From SVTX01 sp045577415 (lineage in GTDB: Bacteria; Bacillota; Clostridia; Oscillospirales; CAG-272): a DNA stretch of 5,731 nt. Below are positions 1 through 5,731 of this stretch, in pieces. Each line of letters opens with the position of its first letter. Positions within the stretch are counted from its first letter, which is position 1. Made by a program: the position numbers and the translations under genes. The notes below the pieces were generated by a model. It did no database searches. It had not been told where the DNA came from and saw only the letters and a list, made by a program, of their open reading frames with translations. Location: positions 1-5,731 of the forward strand of contig JAZNII010000144.1 of assembly GCA_045577415.1 (NCBI GenBank). The letters run 5' to 3'.

Positions 1-27
1 AATCAATCAATCAATCAATCAATCAAT
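1..27. repeat. Tetranucleotide tandem repeat (AATC/CAAT), six units plus three bases
   Basis: Six perfect AATC units followed by AAT run from the first base of the window, so the full tract may be longer to the left. The tract is open in all three forward frames and reads as Ser-Ile-Asn-Gln repeats in frame with the membrane protein that follows. In the other two frames a TAG stop comes soon after the tract (44-46 and 52-54), so gain or loss of one unit would truncate the protein. CAAT tracts in the lic genes of Haemophilus influenzae are an established phase-variation switch with the same unit and the same SINQ reading. That precedent is in an unrelated organism. The tract sits exactly at the edge, so an assembly artefact is a real alternative. 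Confidence 0.9.
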
Positions 28-440
28 GCTTGTTGCTATTGGTTAGCTTGGTAGTCTATTTCGGATCGAAAATTGCTTTTTCAAAGATCCCGTCTATCTC
101 GTTCTGGCAGATATTGAATCAGTTCAGCATTTTGGCGGTACTGTACTTTATGTTTGCCGTGTTTATGGGATTTGAAAATCAACTGAAAAAGCTCCCCGTA
201 TGGATCAATAAATCCGTAGGATTTTTAGCAAAAATGACTCTGCACATTTATCTCGTGCAGTTTGTGATAATTCGCAGATTGGAGGGCTTGCCGTTCCCCG
301 TGAACTTTCTCGTTACCACGGCAGCGATCCTGGCGGCGGCATGTGCTATATATTATGTCGAATATTTCATCAAAAAGGGCATATCACTATTGACTGATAA
401 GGTTAAAGGAAACAATAAAAATGCAGAAAGTAACGATTAA
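1..440 (+). CDS. Membrane acyltransferase, family 3-like (OafA/WecH-like), C-terminal part, truncated at left edge
   Basis: The frame (first whole codon at 3) is open to the left edge and ends with TAA at 438-440, giving about 145 codons of C-terminal protein. It is strongly hydrophobic with about four likely membrane segments: LLLVSLVVYF just after the repeat, ILAVLYFMFAVFMGF, a segment around LHIYLVQFVII, and LVTTAAILAAACAIYYVEYFI near the end, followed by a basic, polar tail. A Lys-Met-Thr-Leu-His-Ile-Tyr-Leu stretch and the last helix running into a Tyr-Val-Glu-Tyr element resemble the C-terminal helices of acyltransferase family 3 proteins, which O-acylate sugars at the membrane. Full members have roughly 330-400 residues, so more than half is missing, including the catalytic N-terminal region. 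A TTG at 30 is not a credible start. The 3' end overlaps the reductase gene by 20 nt. A polytopic polysaccharide polymerase (Wzy-like) or another membrane protein is a possible alternative. Confidence 0.65.
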   Translation, partial: SINQSINQCLLLLVSLVVYFGSKIAFSKIPSISFWQILNQFSILAVLYFMFAVFMGFENQLKKLPVWINKSVGFLAKMTLHIYLVQFVIIRRLEGLPFPVNFLVTTAAILAAACAIYYVEYFIKKGISLLTDKVKGNNKNAESND

Positions 441-1365
441 AAAAACAGATCTCGCGGTCTCCGCGCTTTGTATGGGCGGATGTCCTCTTGGCGGATACGG
501 CTGGGGCGACGTGCAGAGAAACGATCTCATCAACGCCGTAAAGACTGCGGTGGATAACGGAATCAACTTTTTCGACACTGCCGACACCTACGGTCTTGGC
601 GAGAGCGAAAGAACTCTTGCAGAGGCACTTGGTGCGGATAGCAAAAACGTAGTTATCACCACTAAATTCGGTGTCCGCGTTGAGAACGGTAAAACCACTT
701 ACGATAATTCCCGCGAATACATATTCAAAGCGGTTGAGGGTAGCTTGAAAAGATTAAACCGCGATTATATCGACCTTTATCAGGTGCATTACCGAGATGG
801 AGTTACTCCCCTTGAGGAGGTTGTCGAAACGCTCGAGCTTTTGCGTCAGCAGGGTAAAATACGTTATTTCGGATTGTCAAATATCCACGAGCAGGATATT
901 GCCGAATTAAAAGCGTTTGGGGACAGCAACCCATTCGTCTCATTCCAGAATGAGTATAGTCTGGCTTGCAGAAAGAACGAAAAAGATATGTTTCGTTTCC
1001 GCGACGAGTTTTCAATGACACCCTTTACCTGGGGTAGCCTCGGACAAGGAATTTTAAGCGGCAAATATGACAAAAATTGCACCTTTGAGTCAAATGATCG
1101 CCGTTCCCGTGAGATCTATGTGAATTTCCACGGTGAAAAGCTTTTAAAGAACCTTGAGATCGTGGAGGTCTTAAAGGAAATTGCCGCAGAGCAAAATAAA
1201 TCGGTCTCCTCGGTAGCCATCCGTTGGATATTGGATTACTTGGAGGACTCGGTTGTGATAGTAGGCGCAAAATCCTCCAAACAGATATTGCAGAACGCGG
1301 AGGCGTTGAATTGGACGCTGACACAGGAACAAATCGATAGATTAGAAAAGGTTTCAAAGGAGTAA
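421..1365 (+). CDS. Aldo/keto reductase
   Basis: This 314-residue cytosolic (beta/alpha)8-barrel oxidoreductase would reduce a carbonyl with NAD(P)H, or run in reverse. The family catalytic tetrad is visible: Asp52 in the GINFFDTADTYG block, Tyr57, Lys82 in VITTKFG, and His123 in DLYQVHYRD. The later WGSLGQGILSGKY block and the C-terminal VVIVGAKSSKQ segment are the usual cofactor-binding parts. Length is normal for the family. The ATG at 421 has an AAAGGA site at 405-410 and overlaps the 3' end of the upstream membrane protein by 20 nt, which suggests translational coupling. The stop lies 3 nt before the transketolase pair. Substrate cannot be read from the sequence. The context suggests a sugar, sugar phosphate or nucleotide sugar; aldo/keto reductases acting on NDP-hexoses (2,3-enoyl reductases of antibiotic clusters) are a known precedent. 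Confidence 0.93.
   Translation: MQKVTIKKTDLAVSALCMGGCPLGGYGWGDVQRNDLINAVKTAVDNGINFFDTADTYGLGESERTLAEALGADSKNVVITTKFGVRVENGKTTYDNSREYIFKAVEGSLKRLNRDYIDLYQVHYRDGVTPLEEVVETLELLRQQGKIRYFGLSNIHEQDIAELKAFGDSNPFVSFQNEYSLACRKNEKDMFRFRDEFSMTPFTWGSLGQGILSGKYDKNCTFESNDRRSREIYVNFHGEKLLKNLEIVEVLKEIAAEQNKSVSSVAIRWILDYLEDSVVIVGAKSSKQILQNAEALNWTLTQEQIDRLEKVSKE
1356..1362 (+). promoter_or_regulatory. Ribosome binding site AAAGGAG for the transketolase N-terminal subunit
   Basis: AAAGGAG lies within the last codons of the reductase gene, 6 nt before the ATG at 1369. It fixes that start and shows the Shine-Dalgarno style of this genome. Confidence 0.8.
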
Positions 1366-1368
1366 TAT

Positions 1369-2220
1369 ATGAAAAGCGAACAGTTAGCTTGGCTTATAAA
1401 ACGTCACGGAGTTGAGATGACGCATATTTCTCACGGCAGCCATATAGGAGCTATCTTGTCGGTTGCCGACATAGTAGCTGTGCTTTATAACGACGTTGCG
1501 AATTTTTCGCCCGAAAATCTTAATGACGAAAACCGTGACAGAATAGTTTTAAGTAAGGGTCATGCTGGCGCGGCTATATATGCCGCCTTGGCTGAAAAGG
1601 GCTTTTTTGACAGAGAAGAGCTGAAAACGCACTATGCGGACGGAAGCCGTCTTTCGGGTCACGTTTCACACAAGGGTATTCCCGGCGTAGAGGTCTCAAC
1701 AGGCTCGCTTGGTCACGGCGCTTGCATTGCGGCAGGAATGGCACTCAATGCCAAGCTCAACAAGAAGCCATATTACACCTACGCAATAGTAGGCGACGGA
1801 GAATGTGACGAGGGTTCTATCTGGGAAATGGCGCTTTTCGCCAATCATTTTAAACTCAATCAGTTCGTGGTAGTAGTAGACCATAACAAGATGCAAAGTC
1901 TGGATTTTTGCGAAAACACACTGTCTCTTGCCCCCTTTGCTGACAAATGGAAGGCGTTCGGCTGGAACGTTCTTGACATAGACGGACATAACCACGATGA
2001 GCTTCGCGCGGCTTTTGCCAAGGCAAAGGAGAGCGAGGACAAGCCTACCGTAATCATCGCGAACACGGTGAAGGGCAAGGGCATTTCCTTTATGGAGTTT
2101 GATATTTTGTGGCACTACCGTTTCCCGCACGACGGCGAAGAATATGATGGTGCTTTGAGAGAATTGCATGCTGCGATGCCCGAAGGTGTTGTTGATCCTT
2201 ACGAGGAGGAAAAGAAATGA
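1369..2220 (+). CDS. Transketolase, N-terminal (ThDP-binding) subunit
   Basis: This 283-residue protein is the PP (diphosphate-binding) half of a split, two-subunit transketolase, which moves a two-carbon ketol unit between sugars using thiamine diphosphate. Visible family features are SHGSHIG (residues 21-27), SKGHAG (62-67), STGSLGHG (110-117) and the thiamine-diphosphate/Mg motif, which starts at Gly142-Asp143-Gly144 and ends at Asn173 in DHNKMQ. Its length matches stand-alone N-terminal subunits. Near the C-terminus an FMEFDILWHYRFP segment replaces the FMEN..WHG form I associate with many split transketolases, which may mark a substrate subgroup. It overlaps the C-terminal subunit gene by 4 nt (ATGA), as expected for an obligate complex. 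DXS is less likely because it is one long chain. Substrate is unknown: related split transketolases serve the pentose phosphate pathway, apulose phosphate and sulfosugar catabolism. Confidence 0.94.
   Translation: MKSEQLAWLIKRHGVEMTHISHGSHIGAILSVADIVAVLYNDVANFSPENLNDENRDRIVLSKGHAGAAIYAALAEKGFFDREELKTHYADGSRLSGHVSHKGIPGVEVSTGSLGHGACIAAGMALNAKLNKKPYYTYAIVGDGECDEGSIWEMALFANHFKLNQFVVVVDHNKMQSLDFCENTLSLAPFADKWKAFGWNVLDIDGHNHDELRAAFAKAKESEDKPTVIIANTVKGKGISFMEFDILWHYRFPHDGEEYDGALRELHAAMPEGVVDPYEEEKK
2203..2210 (+). promoter_or_regulatory. Ribosome binding site GAGGAGGA for the transketolase C-terminal subunit
   Basis: A near-consensus site lies inside the 3' end of the N-terminal subunit gene, 6 nt before the ATG at 2217. 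With the ATGA overlap it supports coupled, near-equimolar synthesis of the two subunits and decides this start. Confidence 0.85.
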
Positions 2221-3134
2221 GAGATACTTTCGTAAAAACCTTGCTTGAAATTGCAAAAAAAGACAAAAACGTCTATATAGTTACGGGCGACCTTGGATTT
2301 GGTGTGTTGAAGCCATTTTGGAACGAGCTGCCCGATCAGATCATCAACGCAGGTATTGCCGAGCAGAATATGACCTCTATCGCGGCGGGTCTCGCTATGC
2401 AGGGCAAAATAGTTTATACATATTCGATAGGAAATTTTCCCACGCTTCGCTGTATCGAGCAGATAAGAAACGATTGCGCGTACCATAACGCGAACGTAAA
2501 GGTCGTTTGCGTAGGCGGTGGATTTGTTTACGGCTCGCTGGGTATGAGCCACCACGCTACCGAGGACATAGCTATGATGCGCGCCCTGCCCGCAGTAACA
2601 GTGTTAGCTCCCGGAGATCTTGTTGAGGCAGAATGTGCGACGAGAGCGATCTACGAACAGCCCGGCACCTGCTATCTGCGTCTTGGCAGAGGCGGTGAGA
2701 AACGTATTCACGAAAAGTTGGATAGCTTTACGATTGGCAAGGCGATCAAAATACAGGAAGGTGAGAACGTTGCCGTTTTCTCCATGGGTGCTATTTTTGA
2801 CGAGGTTTATGAGGCGTGCGAGGAGATTAAGTCACAGGGTTTCGTACCGACCGTGTACACTTTCCCAACGATCAAGCCTATTGACAGGGAAGTGATTTTG
2901 GATTGTGCTAAAAAACATAAGGCGATCGTTACCGTAGAGGAACACAACCTGAGCGGTGGGTTTGGTTCTGCCGTTGCCGAGGTTCTGGCAGAAGCCGACG
3001 GAGAACGCGCCAAGCTTGTCCGTGTTGCTCTGGACGACAGATACTCCTCCATCGTGGGAAGTCAGAAATATTTAAGAAAACAATATCACATCGACGCGAA
3101 AACGATTATAGAAAGAGTAAAAGAGAATTGGTGA
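2217..3134 (+). CDS. Transketolase, C-terminal (pyrimidine-binding) subunit
   Basis: This 305-residue partner carries the Pyr domain (about residues 1-165) and the transketolase C-terminal domain (about 180-305). GIAEQNM at 46-52 contains Glu49, the conserved residue that activates the thiamine aminopyrimidine ring. GMSHHATEDIA (109-119) is the conserved His-Thr-x-Asp type active-site loop, and CYLRLGRGG is the usual end of the Pyr domain. TVEEHNLSGGFGSAVAE in the last third is typical of the C-terminal domain. With the preceding gene it makes a complete transketolase of about 590 residues, slightly shorter than fused housekeeping enzymes (about 660). The stop is 1 nt from the next start. Either it supplies an unusual sugar precursor for the neighbouring glycan genes, or it is a central-metabolism enzyme recruited into the operon. 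The context favours the former, but the sequence does not prove it. Confidence 0.94.
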   Translation: MRDTFVKTLLEIAKKDKNVYIVTGDLGFGVLKPFWNELPDQIINAGIAEQNMTSIAAGLAMQGKIVYTYSIGNFPTLRCIEQIRNDCAYHNANVKVVCVGGGFVYGSLGMSHHATEDIAMMRALPAVTVLAPGDLVEAECATRAIYEQPGTCYLRLGRGGEKRIHEKLDSFTIGKAIKIQEGENVAVFSMGAIFDEVYEACEEIKSQGFVPTVYTFPTIKPIDREVILDCAKKHKAIVTVEEHNLSGGFGSAVAEVLAEADGERAKLVRVALDDRYSSIVGSQKYLRKQYHIDAKTIIERVKENW

Positions 3135-3135
3135 A

Positions 3136-4209
3136 ATGAAGAAAGTATTGATTTTAGCCAATGACGTAACGACTATCCTGCAATTCCGTTGCGAGCTTGT
3201 GACGGCGTTGGTGCAAAAAGGGCACGAAGTGGTTGTCAGTGTACCGAGGAGCGATAGAATTTCCGAGATAGAAGCGTTGGGAGCGAGAGTTTTTGAAACC
3301 GAGGTATCAAGACACGGAAAGAATCCTTTTGAAGACCTGAAGCTTTTGAGCAACTACAAGAAACTGCTCAAGGAGATCCAGCCCGATATCGTACTGAGCT
3401 TTACTATAAAGCCGAACGTCTACGGAGGTATGGCGTGCGGATCGTTAAAGATTCCGTACGTTGCCAATGTCACGGGACTTGGCGTTGTGGGCGACGGCGG
3501 AATTATGCAGAAGCTGACGCTGTGGCTATACAAAAACGGCTTGAAAAAGGCAAAATGCGTTTTCTTCCAAAATGAAGCCAACGAAAAGTTTTTCCGCGAG
3601 AAAAACGTCGTTTCTGGAGCAAGTGAATTGTTGCCCGGCTCGGGAGTCAACGTAGAGAAATTTTCCTTTCTTGATTATCCCGAAGAGAAACCAACCAACG
3701 TCGTGTTCGTTGGGAGAATCATCAAAGACAAAGGTGTGTTTGAATTAGCCGAAGCGGCTAAGCGCCTCTCGGATAACAAGGAGTTGAAATTCACAGTCGT
3801 AGGTGACGTTGAATACGGAGCGGAAAACCCCTTTATAGAATTACCAAACGTTGAATGTGTAGGTTTCCACAAGGACGTAAGACCCTATTTGAAGGATGCG
3901 TACGCAATCGTGTTGCCATCCTATCACGAGGGAATGGCAAACGTACTTCTGGAGGCAGCCTCCTCCGGTCGTCCGATATTGGCATCGAATATTCCCGGTT
4001 GCAGAGAAACATTTGACGAGGGCTTGACGGGATTTGGGTTTAAAGCTAAGGACGTAGACAGTATGACCGACGCAATCGAAAGGTTTGTAGCTTTGCCTTA
4101 CGAGCAAAAATGCGAAATGGGCAAGGCGGGGAGAAAAAAGATCGAAAACGAATTCAACCGAGAAATCGTTGTTAATAAATATTTAGAGCAAGTTAATTCT
4201 ATACAATAA
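3136..4209 (+). CDS. Glycosyltransferase family 4 (GT-B fold)
   Basis: This 357-residue retaining glycosyltransferase has two Rossmann-like halves. The N-terminal acceptor half (about 1-185) has the family opening VLILANDV, the IVLSFTIKPNVYGGMACG block and IPYVANVTGLG. The C-terminal donor half has VVFVGRIIKDKG (Arg194 and Lys199, which usually contact the donor phosphates) and the E-x7-E motif Glu265...Glu273 within HEGMANVLLEAASSGRPILASN. No transmembrane segment is evident, so it is likely a peripheral enzyme at the inner face of the membrane, building a lipid-linked oligosaccharide. The layout resembles PglA/CapM-type HexNAc or hexose transferases. Donor and acceptor cannot be assigned, though a UDP-HexNAcA made by the downstream genes is a possible donor. 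The start is 1 nt after the upstream TGA with only a weak AAAGAGAA-like site, so translation probably depends on coupling. Confidence 0.92.
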   Translation: MKKVLILANDVTTILQFRCELVTALVQKGHEVVVSVPRSDRISEIEALGARVFETEVSRHGKNPFEDLKLLSNYKKLLKEIQPDIVLSFTIKPNVYGGMACGSLKIPYVANVTGLGVVGDGGIMQKLTLWLYKNGLKKAKCVFFQNEANEKFFREKNVVSGASELLPGSGVNVEKFSFLDYPEEKPTNVVFVGRIIKDKGVFELAEAAKRLSDNKELKFTVVGDVEYGAENPFIELPNVECVGFHKDVRPYLKDAYAIVLPSYHEGMANVLLEAASSGRPILASNIPGCRETFDEGLTGFGFKAKDVDSMTDAIERFVALPYEQKCEMGKAGRKKIENEFNREIVVNKYLEQVNSIQ

Positions 4210-4214
4210 ACGAT

Positions 4215-4220
4215 AGGAGA
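4215..4220 (+). promoter_or_regulatory. Ribosome binding site AGGAGA for the nucleotide-sugar dehydrogenase
   Basis: AGGAGA is in the 18-nt gap after the glycosyltransferase stop, 7 nt before the ATG at 4228. This is the longest intergenic gap in the window and it holds nothing else recognisable. It is too short for a separate promoter. Confidence 0.8.
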
Positions 4221-4227
4221 TAAAGGT

Positions 4228-5544
4228 ATGTACGCAAATCTTTATGAAAAAATAGTAAAGGGTGAAGAAAAAATTTCACTTGTTGGTCTTGGCTACGTTG
4301 GTATGCCTATCGCCGTTGCTTTCGCAAAGAAGGTAAAGGTCGTTGGCTACGACTTGAACAAGGCAAAGATCGAGCTTTATAAATCGGGAATAGACCCCAC
4401 GAATGAGGTGGGCAACGACGCTATTAAAAACAGCACGGTCGAGTTTACTGCGGATGAAACCAAGCTTCGTGAGGCAAAGTTTCATATCGTAGCCGTTCCC
4501 ACTCCCGTTTACGACGACCACACCCCCGATCTGACACCCGTTGAGGGCGCAAGCAGAATTTTGGGTAGAAATCTTGTTAAAGGCAGTGTCGTAGTGTTTG
4601 AGTCCACCGTTTATCCGGGTGTTACCGAGGACGTTTGTGTACCTATTCTTGAAAAGGAGTCGGGACTAAAGTGCGGCATTGATTTTAAGGTCGGTTACTC
4701 GCCCGAGCGTATCAATCCCGGTGACAAGGTGCATCGCCTTGAAACTATCACCAAGATCGTTTCGGGTATGGACGAGGAAACTCTTGACGTCGTTGCAAAG
4801 GTGTATGAGCTTGTGGTTGACGCAGGCGTACATAGAGCCTCCTGCATCAAGGTTGCAGAGGCGGCAAAGGTCATTGAAAACAGCCAGCGCGACATCAATA
4901 TCGCGTTTATGAACGAGCTTTCTATCATCTTTAATAAAATCGGTATCGACACAAAATCGGTCTTGGAGGCGGCGGGAACGAAGTGGAATTTCCTTAAGTT
5001 CTATCCCGGCTTGGTCGGAGGTCATTGTATCGGTGTCGACCCTTATTATCTTACCTATAAAGCGGAGCAGCTTGGTTATCACAGCCAGGTAATCCTTGCA
5101 GGCCGCCGAATTAACGACGATATGGGCAAATACGTTGCCGAAAATGTCGTAAAGAATCTCATCAAAGCTGAAAAAGCAGTCAAAGGTGCCAAGGTTGCTA
5201 TTCTTGGATTTACATTCAAGGAAAACTGTCCCGATACAAGAAATACCAAAATATTTGATATCGTGAAAGAGCTTCGTGAATATGGTATTGAGCCTACGAT
5301 CGCAGATCCCACCGCCGACGCGGCAGAGGCAAAGCATCTTTACGGCGTAGAGTTTGTGGATATTGCCACCATCAAGGATATGGACGCTGTTGTTTTAGCA
5401 GTTGCGCACAACGAATTCGCGCATTTCACTATGGCGGACGTGGACAAGTTCTTTGGAAACGGTCAAAAGGTACTGCTCGATATCAAGGGACTTTTGAACC
5501 GAACCGAATACGAAAAAGCAGGATATTGCTATTGGAGATTATAA
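4228..5544 (+). CDS. tviB: Nucleotide-sugar 6-dehydrogenase, TviB/WbpO group (probable UDP-N-acetylhexosamine 6-dehydrogenase)
   Basis: This 438-residue enzyme oxidises C6 of a nucleotide sugar in two NAD+-dependent steps to a uronic acid. The NAD-binding Gly20-x-Gly22-x-x-Gly25 (VGLGYVG) is near the N-terminus, followed by VPTP, Glu125-Ser-Thr in VVFESTVYPG, and YSPERINPGDK. The middle domain has Lys214 and Asn218 in EAAKVIENSQRD, and the catalytic cysteine is Cys267 in GGHCIGVDPYYL. FTFKENCPDTRNTK marks the UDP-binding domain, and the protein ends in YCYWRL. KWNFLKFYPGLVGGHCIGVDPYYLT and ILAGRRINDDMG follow TviB and WbpO closely, as I remember those sequences. This favours UDP-GlcNAc or UDP-GalNAc over UDP-glucose as substrate. 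The tail differs from TviB/WbpO and recalls other capsule dehydrogenases, so the symbol marks the family rather than proven orthology. An epimerase gene starts 1 nt downstream, as in tviBC and wbpOP. Confidence 0.93.
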   Translation: MYANLYEKIVKGEEKISLVGLGYVGMPIAVAFAKKVKVVGYDLNKAKIELYKSGIDPTNEVGNDAIKNSTVEFTADETKLREAKFHIVAVPTPVYDDHTPDLTPVEGASRILGRNLVKGSVVVFESTVYPGVTEDVCVPILEKESGLKCGIDFKVGYSPERINPGDKVHRLETITKIVSGMDEETLDVVAKVYELVVDAGVHRASCIKVAEAAKVIENSQRDINIAFMNELSIIFNKIGIDTKSVLEAAGTKWNFLKFYPGLVGGHCIGVDPYYLTYKAEQLGYHSQVILAGRRINDDMGKYVAENVVKNLIKAEKAVKGAKVAILGFTFKENCPDTRNTKIFDIVKELREYGIEPTIADPTADAAEAKHLYGVEFVDIATIKDMDAVVLAVAHNEFAHFTMADVDKFFGNGQKVLLDIKGLLNRTEYEKAGYCYWRL

Positions 5545-5545
5545 A

Positions 5546-5731
5546 ATGGGATATAAGCACTTAAAATTCCCCGAGGGGTCTAAGTTTCTGGTAACGGGCG
5601 GCGCGGGCTTTATCGGCTCTAACCTTTGTGAGACCATTTTGAATATGGGATACAAGGTTCGTTGCCTCGACGATCTTTCGACGGGTAAACAGGCAAACGT
5701 GGATATGTTTTTGGACAATCCAAATTACGAA
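5546..5731 (+). CDS. NAD-dependent nucleotide-sugar epimerase (SDR family), N-terminal part, truncated at right edge
   Basis: The first 62 codons are in the window and the frame is open to the right edge. FLVTGGAGFIGSN contains the extended-SDR dinucleotide motif Gly18-x-x-Gly21-x-x-Gly24. It is followed by the second beta strand, VRCLDDLSTGKQANV, whose Asp42/Asp43 would bind the NAD adenosine ribose. The STG-x-x-x-N pattern is typical of UDP-hexose/HexNAc 4-epimerases. The ATG at 5546 is 1 nt after the dehydrogenase stop, with a GGAG site at 5534-5537 inside that gene. Placement directly after a TviB/WbpO-type dehydrogenase makes a UDP-GlcNAc(A) C4-epimerase (TviC/WbpP-like) most likely, producing UDP-GalNAcA. 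The active-site Tyr-x-x-x-Lys lies beyond the window. UDP-glucuronate decarboxylase, a 4,6-dehydratase or another SDR remains possible. Confidence 0.88.
   Translation, partial: MGYKHLKFPEGSKFLVTGGAGFIGSNLCETILNMGYKVRCLDDLSTGKQANVDMFLDNPNYE

Noticed and set aside
26..46. ATG at 26-28 directly after the repeat as a start codon
   Set aside because: Its frame reaches TAG at 44-46 after six codons, so it cannot make a meaningful product.
30..440. Separate small membrane protein starting at TTG 30
   Set aside because: The same frame is open to the left edge through the repeat, there is no ribosome binding site before the TTG, and the protein looks like the C-terminal end of a larger polytopic enzyme.
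1696..2256. Antisense open frame (186 codons) opposite the transketolase subunit genes
   Set aside because: It covers well-conserved transketolase motifs on the + strand and has no recognisable protein features.
4210..4227. Internal promoter or terminator between the glycosyltransferase and the dehydrogenase
   Set aside because: The 18-nt gap holds only a ribosome binding site, with no hairpin or -35/-10 pair.
4666..5337. Long antisense open frame (223 codons) opposite the nucleotide-sugar dehydrogenase
   Set aside because: It lies entirely within a strongly conserved gene on the other strand, shows no recognisable domain and has a composition expected of a shadow frame.
5569..5578. Small inverted repeat CCCCGAGGGG as a terminator or regulatory hairpin
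   Set aside because: The stem is at most four pairs with almost no loop, has no following T tract and lies within the epimerase coding sequence. It is explained by the codons.

Overview
The window is a gene-dense piece of a surface-polysaccharide (capsule, exopolysaccharide or O-unit type) biosynthesis operon. Every gene is on the + strand and there is no room for an internal promoter or terminator. Strong purine-rich Shine-Dalgarno sites (AAAGGAG, GAGGAGGA, AGGAGA), ATG starts, TAA/TGA stops and moderate GC fit a Clostridia-like Bacillota. They argue against Bacteroidota, which rarely use such sites. This assignment is an inference from gene style, and no marker gene is present.

Layout: (1) 1-440, the C-terminal part of a polytopic membrane protein resembling family 3 acyltransferases, opening inside a tetranucleotide CAAT/AATC repeat at the left edge; (2) 421-1365, an aldo/keto reductase; (3) 1369-2220 and 2217-3134, the N- and C-terminal subunits of a split transketolase; (4) 3136-4209, a GT4-type glycosyltransferase; (5) 4228-5544, a nucleotide-sugar 6-dehydrogenase of the TviB/WbpO group; (6) 5546 to the right edge, the start of an NAD-dependent nucleotide-sugar epimerase, cut by the window. 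Junctions are a 20-nt overlap, a 3-nt gap, a 4-nt ATGA overlap, 1 nt, 18 nt and 1 nt. This is a translationally coupled operon, and no gene-free stretch is longer than 18 bases.

How the genes may work together: the dehydrogenase and epimerase are the usual pair that turns UDP-GlcNAc into UDP-GlcNAcA and then UDP-GalNAcA, an acidic sugar donor. The glycosyltransferase would add a sugar to a lipid-linked repeat unit, and the membrane acyltransferase would O-acylate the glycan. The split transketolase and the reductase are not part of that textbook route. Placed between the glycan genes, they suggest a carbon-chain-modified or otherwise unusual sugar or polyol precursor, and this is the least explained part of the window. 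The in-frame tetranucleotide repeat is the other unusual signal. It could be a phase-variation tract controlling acylation, or an artefact of a sequence end.
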